Shown here: in pieces, positions 8,157 to 15,238 of the stretch
How positions within the stretch are numbered: position 1 is the first letter of the stretch
Layout: each line of letters opens with the position of its first letter
Assembly (NCBI GenBank): GCA_903928045.1
Contig: CAIYPH010000634.1
Coordinates: 1-17,631, forward strand
Direction: 5' to 3'
DNA from: an uncultured Rhodospirillales bacterium
GTDB taxonomy: Bacteria; Pseudomonadota; Alphaproteobacteria; Acetobacterales; Acetobacteraceae
DNA length: 17,631 nucleotides
Program-made: the position numbers and the translations under genes
Notes under the pieces: generated by a model
What the model was told of the DNA's origin: nothing
Seen by the model: only the letters and a program-made list of their open reading frames with translations
Database searches by the model: none

Positions 8157-9034
8157 CCGATGGGTTGAACGCCGCTGGTATCCGCGCAGATGCGCGGCGG
8201 GAGAAAACGGCGCTGGCCGCGCTCACCGCGCCATCCTTTATCATCCTGGGGTTGATGCTGTTCATCCCGGTGGGCTGGCTGTTCTGGCTCTCCTTCATCG
8301 AGGACGGCGCGTTTTCGCTCGAGAACTACACGCGAATGGTGACGGAGCCGGCCTATCGCTCGATCTTCCTCACCACGCTCGAACTCAGCGTGCTGGTGAC
8401 GGTGCTGAGCGTGCTGCTTGGCTATCCCGTCGCCTACATGATCGCCATGCTGCCGCCCCGCGCCGCCTCCATAACCCTCACCCTGGTGCTGGTGCCGTTC
8501 TGGACGGCGATCCTGGTGCGCACCTACGCCTGGCTCGTGCTGTTGCAGCGCCGTGGCGTGGTGAACTCGGTGTTGATGAGCTGGGGCATCATCGATGAAC
8601 CCCTGCAACTCGTGCATAATTTTACCGGCACGGCGATCGGTATGCTGCACATCATGATCCCGTTCCTGGTGCTGCCACTCTACGCCAACATGCGCGCGAT
8701 CGACCGCGATTACGTGCGCGCCGCGGCCAGCCTCGGCGCGAGCCCGGTGACCGCCTTCTTCAAAGTTTATCTGCCGCTGTCCATCCCCGGCCTCGCGGCG
8801 GGAACGGTGATGGTGTTCATCATCTGCCTCGGCTTCTACATCACCCCGCAATTCCTCGGCGGCGGCCGGGTGACGACGATTTCGATGAAGATCCAGCAGA
8901 ACGTCGCGACCTATTTCAACTGGGGCGCGGCGAGTTCGCTTGGGGTGGTGCTGTTCCTGGCGACCATCCTGATCTTCTGGGGTTTCTCGCGGCTGTTCCC
9001 GCTGCGGCGGATCACCGAGGTGGGCGGCGCGTGA
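8153..9034 (+). CDS. ABC transporter permease, PotB type
   Basis: The 293-residue product is an inner-membrane permease with about six hydrophobic segments (about 27-48, 75-98, 108-130, 162-178, 213-230 and 262-280). The cytoplasmic EAA loop is at about 189-213 (RAAASLGASPVTAFFKVYLPLSIPG region), where the ATPase docks. It forms the channel with the next gene product. The GTG start at 8153 overlaps the ATPase stop by four bases and its own TGA overlaps the next GTG start, so the three genes are tightly coupled. The charged N-terminus before the first membrane segment (about 25 residues) is normal for PotB-like proteins. Confidence 0.94.
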   Translation: MTDGLNAAGIRADARREKTALAALTAPSFIILGLMLFIPVGWLFWLSFIEDGAFSLENYTRMVTEPAYRSIFLTTLELSVLVTVLSVLLGYPVAYMIAMLPPRAASITLTLVLVPFWTAILVRTYAWLVLLQRRGVVNSVLMSWGIIDEPLQLVHNFTGTAIGMLHIMIPFLVLPLYANMRAIDRDYVRAAASLGASPVTAFFKVYLPLSIPGLAAGTVMVFIICLGFYITPQFLGGGRVTTISMKIQQNVATYFNWGAASSLGVVLFLATILIFWGFSRLFPLRRITEVGGA

Positions 9035-9831
9035 ACGAGGATTTCGTCCCCCATCGCGCCCGCCTGTGGCTCTACGCCCTGGCGATCCTGGTGATCGGCT
9101 TCCTGGTGATCCCGGTACTGATCGTCATCCCGCTGTCCTTCTCCAGTTCAACCCTGCTGGAATTCCCCCCGCGCGCCTATTCGCTGCGCTGGTATCAGGC
9201 GCTGCTCGGCTCGGTGGAATGGCGTGACGCGGCGTGGATGAGCCTGCAAGTTTCAGTTCTGACCACCTTCGTCGCCACGCCGCTCGGCACCGGAGCGGCC
9301 TATGGGCTGCATCTCGGCGGCTTCCGCGCCACCGGGGTGCTGCGCATGCTGGTGCTGGCGCCGCTGCTGGTGCCGGTGATCCTCACCGCGGTTGGCATTT
9401 TCTACGTCTATGCCATGCTCGGGCTGAACAACACGCTGTTCGGCCTGGTGCTGGCACATGCCATGCTGTCGCTGCCCTTCGTGGTGGTGAGCGTCAGTGC
9501 CGGACTGCGCAGCTATGACATGGCGCAGGAGCGCGTCGCCCGCAGTCTTGGTGCCTCTTGGCCACGTGCCTTCTGGGCGATCACCCTGCCGCAGATCCGC
9601 CTGCCCGTGCTGTCCGGCGCGCTTTTGGCCTTCATCTCCTCCTTCGATGAGGTGATCGTCTCCTTCTTCATCTCCGGTGGCGAGTACTCCACCCTCCCGC
9701 GGCGCATGTTCAACGCGCTGCGTGACCAGATCGAGCCGACCATCGCGGCGATTTCCACCATCCTGGTGGTGCTGTCGGTCGGGACCGTTGTGCTGCTCGA
9801 ACTCACCCGCCGACCCGTGCGGCGGCCATGA
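9031..9831 (+). CDS. ABC transporter permease, PotC type
   Basis: The 266-residue product is the second permease of the importer. It has an N-terminal membrane segment (about 12-37), further segments around 70-92, 105-130, 134-158 and 193-213, and a last one at about 238-258. The EAA loop RVARSLGASWPRAFWAITLP lies at about 168-187. GTG start at 9031 overlaps the previous stop (GTGA). It is the last gene of the transporter unit. The repeat at 9843 follows within about 12 bp, so this element lies at the operon's 3' end, before the acylase gene on the same strand. Confidence 0.94.
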   Translation: MNEDFVPHRARLWLYALAILVIGFLVIPVLIVIPLSFSSSTLLEFPPRAYSLRWYQALLGSVEWRDAAWMSLQVSVLTTFVATPLGTGAAYGLHLGGFRATGVLRMLVLAPLLVPVILTAVGIFYVYAMLGLNNTLFGLVLAHAMLSLPFVVVSVSAGLRSYDMAQERVARSLGASWPRAFWAITLPQIRLPVLSGALLAFISSFDEVIVSFFISGGEYSTLPRRMFNALRDQIEPTIAAISTILVVLSVGTVVLLELTRRPVRRP

Positions 9832-9842
9832 GGCAAACAAGC

Positions 9843-9967
9843 AAGCGCTTCTTTTTGAAAAAAGAAGCAAAAACTTTTTATCCGTTTGGCCGCGGCGTGT
9901 CCCCAGTCAACTCCGAACCAGTTGATAGAAGTTTTTTGGTTCTTTTTTTCAAAAAAGAACCGCTTCC
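9843..9967. repeat. dispersed double-hairpin intergenic repeat, copy B
   Basis: Full copy. The left hairpin at 9847-9868 is identical to that of copy A. The right hairpin at 9938-9961 has the perfect stem ggttcttttt/aaaaagaacc with loop ttca. The inner arms are more diverged than in A or C: tttttatccgtttggccg against cgaaccagttgatagaag. It sits between the PotC-type permease and the acylase genes, both on the plus strand. Confidence 0.85.
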
Positions 9968-9998
9968 TTCCAACCACCCAGCGCCCGAGTGACCCCCC

Positions 9999-12314
9999 AT
10001 GCCCGATGACGCCGCCATTCTCTCCACCCTGCGCGGTGAACGCGCGCCCGACGCCGATTTCCCGGCCGCCCGCGACGCCTGGCTGGCAAGCCGCGCCGCG
10101 CCGCGCGACCGCACGCTGGCAGCGGCGGTGAACGGCACGGTCGAAATCCTGCGCGACGCGGCCGGCGTGCCGCACATTTATGGTGGCACCACCGCGGACG
10201 TCTATTTCGGCCTCGGCTTCGCCATGGCGGAGGACCGGCTATGGCAGATGGACCGCCTGCGCCGCCGCGCCCTCGGCCGCCAGGCGGAAATCCTTGGCCC
10301 GTCCTACCTCGCCGCCGATATCGCCCATCGCACCGTCGGCATCCCCGAGATCTGCGACCGCGAGGACATCCTGATCGACCCCGCGACCCGCGCCATCTGC
10401 GCCGCCTTCGTCGCCGGCATCAACGCCTGCATGACCGCCATGGGCGCGGACCTGCCGGTCGAATTCCTCATCATCGGCTACCAGCCGGAGCCCTTCACGG
10501 TGCGCGACGTGATCGCCACCACGCGCGGCTTCTGGTGGTCGCTCAACGGCCGCATCGACCGCATTATCGCCGCCGAAGCCTCCACCCTGCTGCCGGCGGA
10601 ATTGCAGACCCTGTATCTCACGCCCGAGGCTTCCGAAAACCTCGTCCTCCCCGGCGCCATCCCGCCGCATTACGCCAAGCCGGAAAACCCAATGGGCACG
10701 GATGACGCCACCGGCTCCAACAACTGGGCGATCTCCGGCACCAAATCCGCGACCGGCTACCCCGTCATCGCCGGCGACCCCCACCAGCCCTTCTGGGTCC
10801 CCTCAAGCTGGTACGAATTCGCCCTCCACGGCCCGGAGGACAACGCCGCCGGCTGCGGCCATCCCGGCGTGCCCGGCTTCTGGTACGGCTGCAACGGCCA
10901 GTCCGCCTGGAGCCTCACCAACAACATGGCCTCCACCCGCGACCTCTACCGCGAGGAGGTCGACCCCGCCGACCCCAGCCGCTACCGCGACGGCGACACA
11001 TGGCGCACCTTCGAACTCCGCGACGTCACCATCAAGGTCCGCGGCGCCGCGGACCACACCCTCACCATCCGCTCCACCCTGCGCGGCCCGATCATCAACG
11101 CCATCGTACCCGCCATCAATCCGGCCGGTGACCCGCCGATGGCCCTGCGCTGGGTCGGCATGGAACACCTGGATGACCTCCGCGCCATCATCGGCCTCGG
11201 CCGCGTGAAATCCTGGGCGAACTTCCGCGCCGTCCTGAAGGACTGGGCCGTCGCCGTATTCAACTACATCTACGCCGACCGCGACGGCCATATCGGCTAC
11301 CAGATGTCGGGCCGCATCCCCATCCGCGGCCGCGCCTGGCCCGGCGTGCGCGATGCCAACAACCCCGAAGACCGCTGGATCGGCTACATCCCGTTCGACG
11401 GTCTGCCCAGCCGCTACGACCCCGCCAGCGGCGCCGTCGCCAGCGCCAACCAGCGCATCGTCGCCGCCGACTACCCGTATCCGATCTACGGCTCCTACTC
11501 CCAGGGCCACCGCGGCGTGCGGCTCGACGAGATCTTCTCCGGCAGCCCGAAAATGGACGTCGCCGCCAACATCGCCCTGCAAAACGACGTCAAGAACGTC
11601 CGCGCCACCCGCACCATCCCCCACATCCTGAACGCCCTCGCCGGCAACCCCGACCCCGCCGTCACCGAACTCGCCGCCACCCTCGCCGGCTGGGACCAGT
11701 TCTACTCCCTCCACAGCGCCGCCCCGACCCTGTTCGAAACCTTCATGGCCCTGTGGAACCGCCGCGTGCAGTCCCTCCACCTCCCCGCCCATCTGCTCGA
11801 CCTCACGGTCCAGCAAACCGGCCTCTGCACCAGCGTGATCGAAGGCGAAATCCCCAACTACTTCCCCGAAGGCCTCGCCGCCGTCATCGCCGAAACCGCG
11901 CAGCAATCCATCGCCACCCTCACCAACCGCCTCGGCGCCGACCGCGCCGCCTGGGAATGGGGCCGCGTCCACATCGCCCACTGGAAACACCCGCTCTCCA
12001 CCCCAGCCAACGCCGCCGCCTTCGATATCGGCCCCGCCCCCGTCAACGGCGGCTCCCACACCATCCGCAACACCGGCGGCGAACTCCCGCCCCACAACGC
12101 CGCCTCCGGCGCCGAATACCGCATGATCGTCGATTTCTCCGCCCCCGACGCCTTCCGCGCCGTGCAAAACATCGGCAACTCCGGCGTCCCCGGCAGCCCC
12201 TTCTACCGCGACCGCTTCGCCCCCTGGCTCGCCGGCGAGTACCACACCGTCCACCTCAGCCGCGCCGGCGTGGAACGCGCCGTCGTGGCGAAAACCACAA
12301 TCAAACCCAACTAA
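9999..12314 (+). CDS. penicillin acylase family Ntn hydrolase (putative amide/N-acyl hydrolase)
   Basis: The 771-residue product matches the penicillin G / acyl-homoserine-lactone acylase family in length and layout. Residues about 45-100 form the alpha-chain start (EILRDAAGVPHIYG, then AMAEDRLWQMD). The conserved autoprocessing site is Gly239-Ser240 in TGSNNWAISG, where Ser240 would become the nucleophile at the new N-terminus of the beta chain. Beta-chain segments such as AGDPHQPFWVPSSWYE and SLTNNMASTRDLY follow. Such enzymes cleave amide bonds between an acyl group and an amine. Unusually for the family, the N-terminus (MPDDAAILSTLRGERAPD) has no visible signal peptide, so it may act in the cytoplasm on imported substrate, or the start may be misplaced. 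Ribosome site weak. Third-position C becomes extreme after about 10,700. Confidence 0.92.
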   Translation: MPDDAAILSTLRGERAPDADFPAARDAWLASRAAPRDRTLAAAVNGTVEILRDAAGVPHIYGGTTADVYFGLGFAMAEDRLWQMDRLRRRALGRQAEILGPSYLAADIAHRTVGIPEICDREDILIDPATRAICAAFVAGINACMTAMGADLPVEFLIIGYQPEPFTVRDVIATTRGFWWSLNGRIDRIIAAEASTLLPAELQTLYLTPEASENLVLPGAIPPHYAKPENPMGTDDATGSNNWAISGTKSATGYPVIAGDPHQPFWVPSSWYEFALHGPEDNAAGCGHPGVPGFWYGCNGQSAWSLTNNMASTRDLYREEVDPADPSRYRDGDTWRTFELRDVTIKVRGAADHTLTIRSTLRGPIINAIVPAINPAGDPPMALRWVGMEHLDDLRAIIGLGRVKSWANFRAVLKDWAVAVFNYIYADRDGHIGYQMSGRIPIRGRAWPGVRDANNPEDRWIGYIPFDGLPSRYDPASGAVASANQRIVAADYPYPIYGSYSQGHRGVRLDEIFSGSPKMDVAANIALQNDVKNVRATRTIPHILNALAGNPDPAVTELAATLAGWDQFYSLHSAAPTLFETFMALWNRRVQSLHLPAHLLDLTVQQTGLCTSVIEGEIPNYFPEGLAAVIAETAQQSIATLTNRLGADRAAWEWGRVHIAHWKHPLSTPANAAAFDIGPAPVNGGSHTIRNTGGELPPHNAASGAEYRMIVDFSAPDAFRAVQNIGNSGVPGSPFYRDRFAPWLAGEYHTVHLSRAGVERAVVAKTTIKPN

Positions 12315-12323
12315 GAAAGGAAG

Positions 12324-12449
12324 GAAGCGCTCCTTTTTTGAAAAAAGGAGCAAAAAACTTTCATCCATTGGCCGCGGAACCCACCCTGCAAGCCGCGCAC
12401 CAAACGGATAGAAAAGTTTTTGCTTCTTTTTTCAAAAAGAAGCGCTTCC
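12324..12449. repeat. dispersed double-hairpin intergenic repeat, copy C
   Basis: Full copy with the best terminal inverted repeats: ggaagcgctccttttt on the left against aaaaagaagcgcttcc on the right, one mismatch over 16 bp. The left hairpin (12329-12351) has an 11-bp stem, gctcctttttt/aaaaaaggagc. It differs from copies A and B by a compensated pair (T-A to C-G). The right hairpin starts at 12422 with gcttctttttt. It occupies nearly all the DNA between the acylase stop and the next start codon, which follows only about 11 bp later. Confidence 0.88.
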
Positions 12450-12460
12450 TTGAAACCTCC

Positions 12461-13243
12461 ATGCGCTGGATCACCTACACCGCCGCCGGCACCACCGCCC
12501 ACGGCATAATCGAGGGCGAAACCATCCTCGAAACAAGCGGCGACATGTTCTCCTCCTGGGAGAAAACCGGCCGCACCCACCGCCTCGCCGACGTGAAAAT
12601 CGAAATCCCCGTCATGCCGCGCACCTTCTACTGCGCCGGCCTCAACTACGTCGCCCACGTCAAGGAAGCCGCCGAAAAAGCCGGCACCTCCCCCAACATC
12701 CCCGCCCGCGCCGAAATCGGCTACCGCGCCCAGAACGCCCTCATCGCCCACGGCGAGAACGTCGTCATCCCCCGCGACGCCACCGACAAAATCCACTACG
12801 AAGGCGAACTCGTCGTCATCATCGGCAAGAAAGCCAAAAACCTCTCCGAAGCCGACGCCCTCTCCTGCGTCTTCGGCTACACCATCGGCAACGACGTCTC
12901 CGAACGCACCTGGCAGAAGGCCGATCGCACCTTCTTCCGCTCCAAAAACACCGACACCTTCAAGCCCATGGGCCCCTGGATCGAAACCGACGTCGATCTC
13001 GCCAAACTCCACACCAACGTCCGCCTCAACGGCGAAATCCGCTCCTCCTTCCCCACCAACGACATGCTGTTCTCCATCCAGCACTTCATCCACGTCACCA
13101 GCCAGTACTGCACCCTCCACCCCGGTGACGTCATGTGGATGGGCACCGACGGCAGCTCGCCCGACCTCAAGCACGGTGACCTCGTCGACGTCGAAATCAC
13201 CGGCATCGGCACCCTCACCAACCGCTTCGTCCGGGAGGCCTGA
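12461..13243 (+). CDS. fumarylacetoacetate hydrolase (FAH) family protein
   Basis: The 260-residue product has the FAH-family core. It starts with the substrate-loop region FYCAGLNYVAHVKEA (56-70). The metal ligands are EGE (Glu114, Glu116) in IHYEGELVVIIGK and Asp145 in NDVSERTWQ. TFKPMGPWIE (166-175) follows, and the family ending GDLVDVEITGIGTLTN is at 239-254. Members hydrolyse or decarboxylate 2-oxo acids and related diketo acids, or hydrate 2-oxopent-4-enoates, using Mg or Mn. The exact reaction is not inferable. The longer open frame upstream crosses the acylase gene and the repeat. I chose the ATG at 12461, immediately after repeat C, because it begins the conserved fold (MRWITYTAAG). 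No good ribosome site is visible. One base separates it from the dehydrogenase gene. Confidence 0.9.
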   Translation: MRWITYTAAGTTAHGIIEGETILETSGDMFSSWEKTGRTHRLADVKIEIPVMPRTFYCAGLNYVAHVKEAAEKAGTSPNIPARAEIGYRAQNALIAHGENVVIPRDATDKIHYEGELVVIIGKKAKNLSEADALSCVFGYTIGNDVSERTWQKADRTFFRSKNTDTFKPMGPWIETDVDLAKLHTNVRLNGEIRSSFPTNDMLFSIQHFIHVTSQYCTLHPGDVMWMGTDGSSPDLKHGDLVDVEITGIGTLTNRFVREA

Positions 13244-13244
13244 C

Positions 13245-14315
13245 ATGTCCGCCCCCTACGAAGTCCACCGCCGCCAGATCGCCGGCTTCCTCACCGCCTT
13301 CGGCATGCCCGCCGAAAACGCCGAAAGCACCGCCGAAATCATGGCCTGGGCCGACCTCCACGGCATCGACAGCCATGGCATCTCCATGATCCCCACCTAC
13401 GCCGCCCGCGCCGCCGACGGCAAAATGCGCATGCGCGCCGAACCCCGCATCGTCAAGGAAACCCCGGTCTCCGCCCTCGTCGACGGCGATGGCGGCCTCG
13501 GCCACGTCACCTCCCGCCTCGCCATGAACACCGCCATCGCCAAGGCGCAAACCATCGGCATCGGCATCGGCGTCGCCGCCGTCCGCAACTCCGCGCATTT
13601 CGGCGCCTGCGGCTTCTACGCCAAAATGGCCGCCGACGCCGGCCTCATCGGCCTCGTCACCACGTCGGCCTCCGGCATCCAGGTCGCCCCCACCGGCGGC
13701 GCCCAGGCCCGCCTCGGCACCGACCCCATCGCCTTCGCCGCCCCCGGCCGCGACGGCGAACCCTTCCTGCTCGACATGGCAACCACCACCGTCGCCGCCG
13801 GCCGCATCCGCAACAAAGCCAACGAAGGCGTCCCCCTCCCCCCCGGCTGGGTCCAAACCAAAGACGGCCTCCCCAGCACCGACCCCCTCGAAGCCCGCGA
13901 AAAAGGCGGCTTCCTCACCTCCCTCGGCGGCACCCGCGAATCCAGCAGCTACAAAGGCTACGGCCTCGCCAGCATGGTCAACATCCTCTCCTCCGCCCTC
14001 TCCGGCGCCACCATGATCACCGACCCCATGCACACCAAACACCCCGGCACCATGGGCATCGGCCACTTCTTCCTCGCCCTCAACCCCGCCCTCTTCCGCG
14101 AAACCGATGACTTCCGCGCCGACGTCATCTCCTTCACCGACGCACTCCGCGCCACCAAACCGGCCGACCCCACCGACCCCGTCATGGTCGCCGGCGACCC
14201 CGAACGCCGCAACGCCGCCCGCCGCCTGCAATCCGGCATCCCCATCGGCCCCGGCCTCCTCACCCAACTCCGCACCCTCGCCGGCACAACCAGCGCCCCC
14301 TGGCTGCTCGGCTAA
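13245..14315 (+). CDS. Ldh2-family malate/L-lactate/ureidoglycolate-type dehydrogenase
   Basis: The 356-residue product is a full-length NAD(P)-dependent oxidoreductase of the Ldh2/MDH2 family, which is unrelated to classical lactate and malate dehydrogenases. It shows DLHGIDSHG (37-45), RNSAHFGACGFY (114-125) with the conserved His118, GTDPIAFAAP in the middle, and SSYKGYGLA in the C-terminal half. The family interconverts 2-hydroxy and 2-oxo acids (malate, lactate, sulfolactate, ureidoglycolate). The substrate here is not readable. GGGAGG lies just upstream of the ATG, inside the end of the FAH gene, and one base separates the two genes, so they are a two-gene unit. A plausible task is reducing or oxidising the acid made by its neighbour. 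Confidence 0.92.
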   Translation: MSAPYEVHRRQIAGFLTAFGMPAENAESTAEIMAWADLHGIDSHGISMIPTYAARAADGKMRMRAEPRIVKETPVSALVDGDGGLGHVTSRLAMNTAIAKAQTIGIGIGVAAVRNSAHFGACGFYAKMAADAGLIGLVTTSASGIQVAPTGGAQARLGTDPIAFAAPGRDGEPFLLDMATTTVAAGRIRNKANEGVPLPPGWVQTKDGLPSTDPLEAREKGGFLTSLGGTRESSSYKGYGLASMVNILSSALSGATMITDPMHTKHPGTMGIGHFFLALNPALFRETDDFRADVISFTDALRATKPADPTDPVMVAGDPERRNAARRLQSGIPIGPGLLTQLRTLAGTTSAPWLLG

Positions 14316-14375
14316 CCCCTATTCCGCGGCGGCGCGGTCTGCTACCACCCCGCCGCCATCCCAGGAGCAACAACC

Positions 14376-14624
14376 ATGGCCGCCGAAAAAGTCAGCATCG
14401 AGCTCGATAAAACGGAGTTCGCCCTCATCGTCGGCGAAGAAGACGGCGAAATGTCCGTCCGCGTCGTCGGCGGCGCCGAACTCTCCGACGACGCCGAAGA
14501 ACTCCCCGCCCCCGCCGAAATCGTCCTCGCTTTGGCCATGCGCCTCCTCCGAGACCCCGAATTCCACGACGAAGTCATCGACTGGTACTACGAACACCAG
14601 GAAGAAATGGACGACGAAGACTAG
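14376..14624 (+). CDS. small acidic hypothetical protein
   Basis: The 82-residue product is not recognised. It has a clear ribosome site (CCAGGAGCAACAACC before the ATG) and a strongly acidic composition. The central part (EIVLALAMRLLRDPEFHDEVIDWYY) is predicted helical, and the C-terminus is EEMDDED. It lies about 60 bp after the dehydrogenase gene on the same strand and could be its distal partner or independent. Codon use is as C-rich as its neighbours, which supports it being native. No catalytic or binding motif can be seen. Confidence 0.75.
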   Translation: MAAEKVSIELDKTEFALIVGEEDGEMSVRVVGGAELSDDAEELPAPAEIVLALAMRLLRDPEFHDEVIDWYYEHQEEMDDED

Positions 14625-14646
14625 CCCCACGCTAAGGAGAAGAAAG

Positions 14647-14697
14647 CCAGCGCTTCTTTTTTGAAAAAAAGAAGCAAAAAACTTTTATCCGTTGAGC
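14647..14697. repeat. half copy D of the double-hairpin repeat
   Basis: Only the left half is present. The hairpin at 14652-14675 is gcttctttttt / gaaaaaaagaagc, and the arm continues as aaaaaacttttatccgttga. It then runs directly into an unrelated REP-like hairpin at 14704. It lies downstream of the small acidic gene. Confidence 0.8.
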
Positions 14698-14703
14698 CGC
14701 GCC

Positions 14704-14742
14704 CCCCTCTCCCGCGTTTGCGGGAGAGGGCCGGGGTGAGGG
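14704..14742. repeat. REP-like palindrome (gggagagggccggggtgag type)
   Basis: A perfect 11-bp stem, ccctctcccgc (14705-14715) paired with gcgggagaggg (14720-14730) around a gttt loop, followed by ccggggtgag. Sequences of this pattern are common REP-type repeats in many proteobacteria. It replaces the right half that the adjoining repeat D lacks. It could also act as a terminator-like stem, but no T run follows on either strand. Confidence 0.75.
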
Positions 14743-14787
14743 CGGCGCCACCGGCACCAACTCACCCCCCCGGCGATCCCCCCAGCC

Positions 14788-15009
14788 CTACCGCCACCAC
14801 CGCCGAACCCGCGCCCGCACCTCCCGCCCGGCCAGGATCACCGCCCCCCAAACCTCATGCGCGACAAACATCGCCGCCCCCACCGCGCCGATCTGTTCCA
14901 GCGAAGGCCCCTGCAACAACGCCCACCCCAACCGCCCCGCCTCGCGCACCAGCACATCAGTCACATCCCACGCGCCAATCAACCGCAGCACCAACATCAA
15001 TCCAATCAT
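14788..15009 (-). CDS. small membrane protein of unknown function
   Basis: The 73-residue product is read on the minus strand. I chose the ATG at 15009 because AAGGAG lies eight bases upstream; the longer frame to 15042 adds only a charged stretch. Two hydrophobic segments are visible (about 1-12 and 40-60), with a basic C-terminus REVRARVRRWWR. This suggests one or two membrane spans with the tail inside. It resembles small holin-like or phage-type proteins only in shape; no family is recognised. It faces the HTH gene across a 229-bp divergent region, and its 3' end lies near the REP hairpin. Confidence 0.6.
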   Translation of the reverse strand: MIGLMLVLRLIGAWDVTDVLVREAGRLGWALLQGPSLEQIGAVGAAMFVAHEVWGAVILAGREVRARVRRWWR

Positions 15010-15238
15010 CGTCTCGCTCCTTGGTCCCATCCGGCGCCTCAATTGGCGCGTCGGCGAACCAAGCCGTGACGCATTTCAGCCCCCTGGTCAGCTGAAGAGA
15101 TTTTCTGAACCCAAGGCAACCCGAGCGCCCCCAGGCTAAACGCTGGAAGGCCGGGTTTAATCCAGTTCAGTTCATTTCCGTTCGTGCCAAAACGCCGGCA
15201 TACTACAACCCGTCGTCCCGCAACCGACGGAGCCCGTC
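15010..15238. promoter_or_regulatory. divergent intergenic region with two dyads, one over the ribosome site
   Basis: These 229 bp lie between the small membrane protein (minus) and the HTH gene (plus). Two dyads are visible: TTCAGC-N10-GCTGAA at 15075-15096, and CCGTCG-N9-CGACGG at 15210-15230. The second ends eight bases before the HTH start codon and includes the probable ribosome site ACGGAG. It could be an autoregulatory operator or an mRNA hairpin. A weak -10-like CATACT is near 15199-15204. No RNA gene is evident. Confidence 0.4.

Noticed and set aside
10803..12368. Long minus-strand open frame opposite the acylase (521 residues)
   Set aside because: Valine/glycine/aspartate-rich low-complexity translation caused by C-ending codons on the other strand.
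13215..14267. Long minus-strand open frame opposite the dehydrogenase (350 residues)
   Set aside because: Glycine/alanine/aspartate-rich antisense artefact of the C-rich coding strand.
14857..15095. Plus-strand frames opposite the small membrane protein
   Set aside because: Proline/arginine low-complexity translations without ribosome sites.
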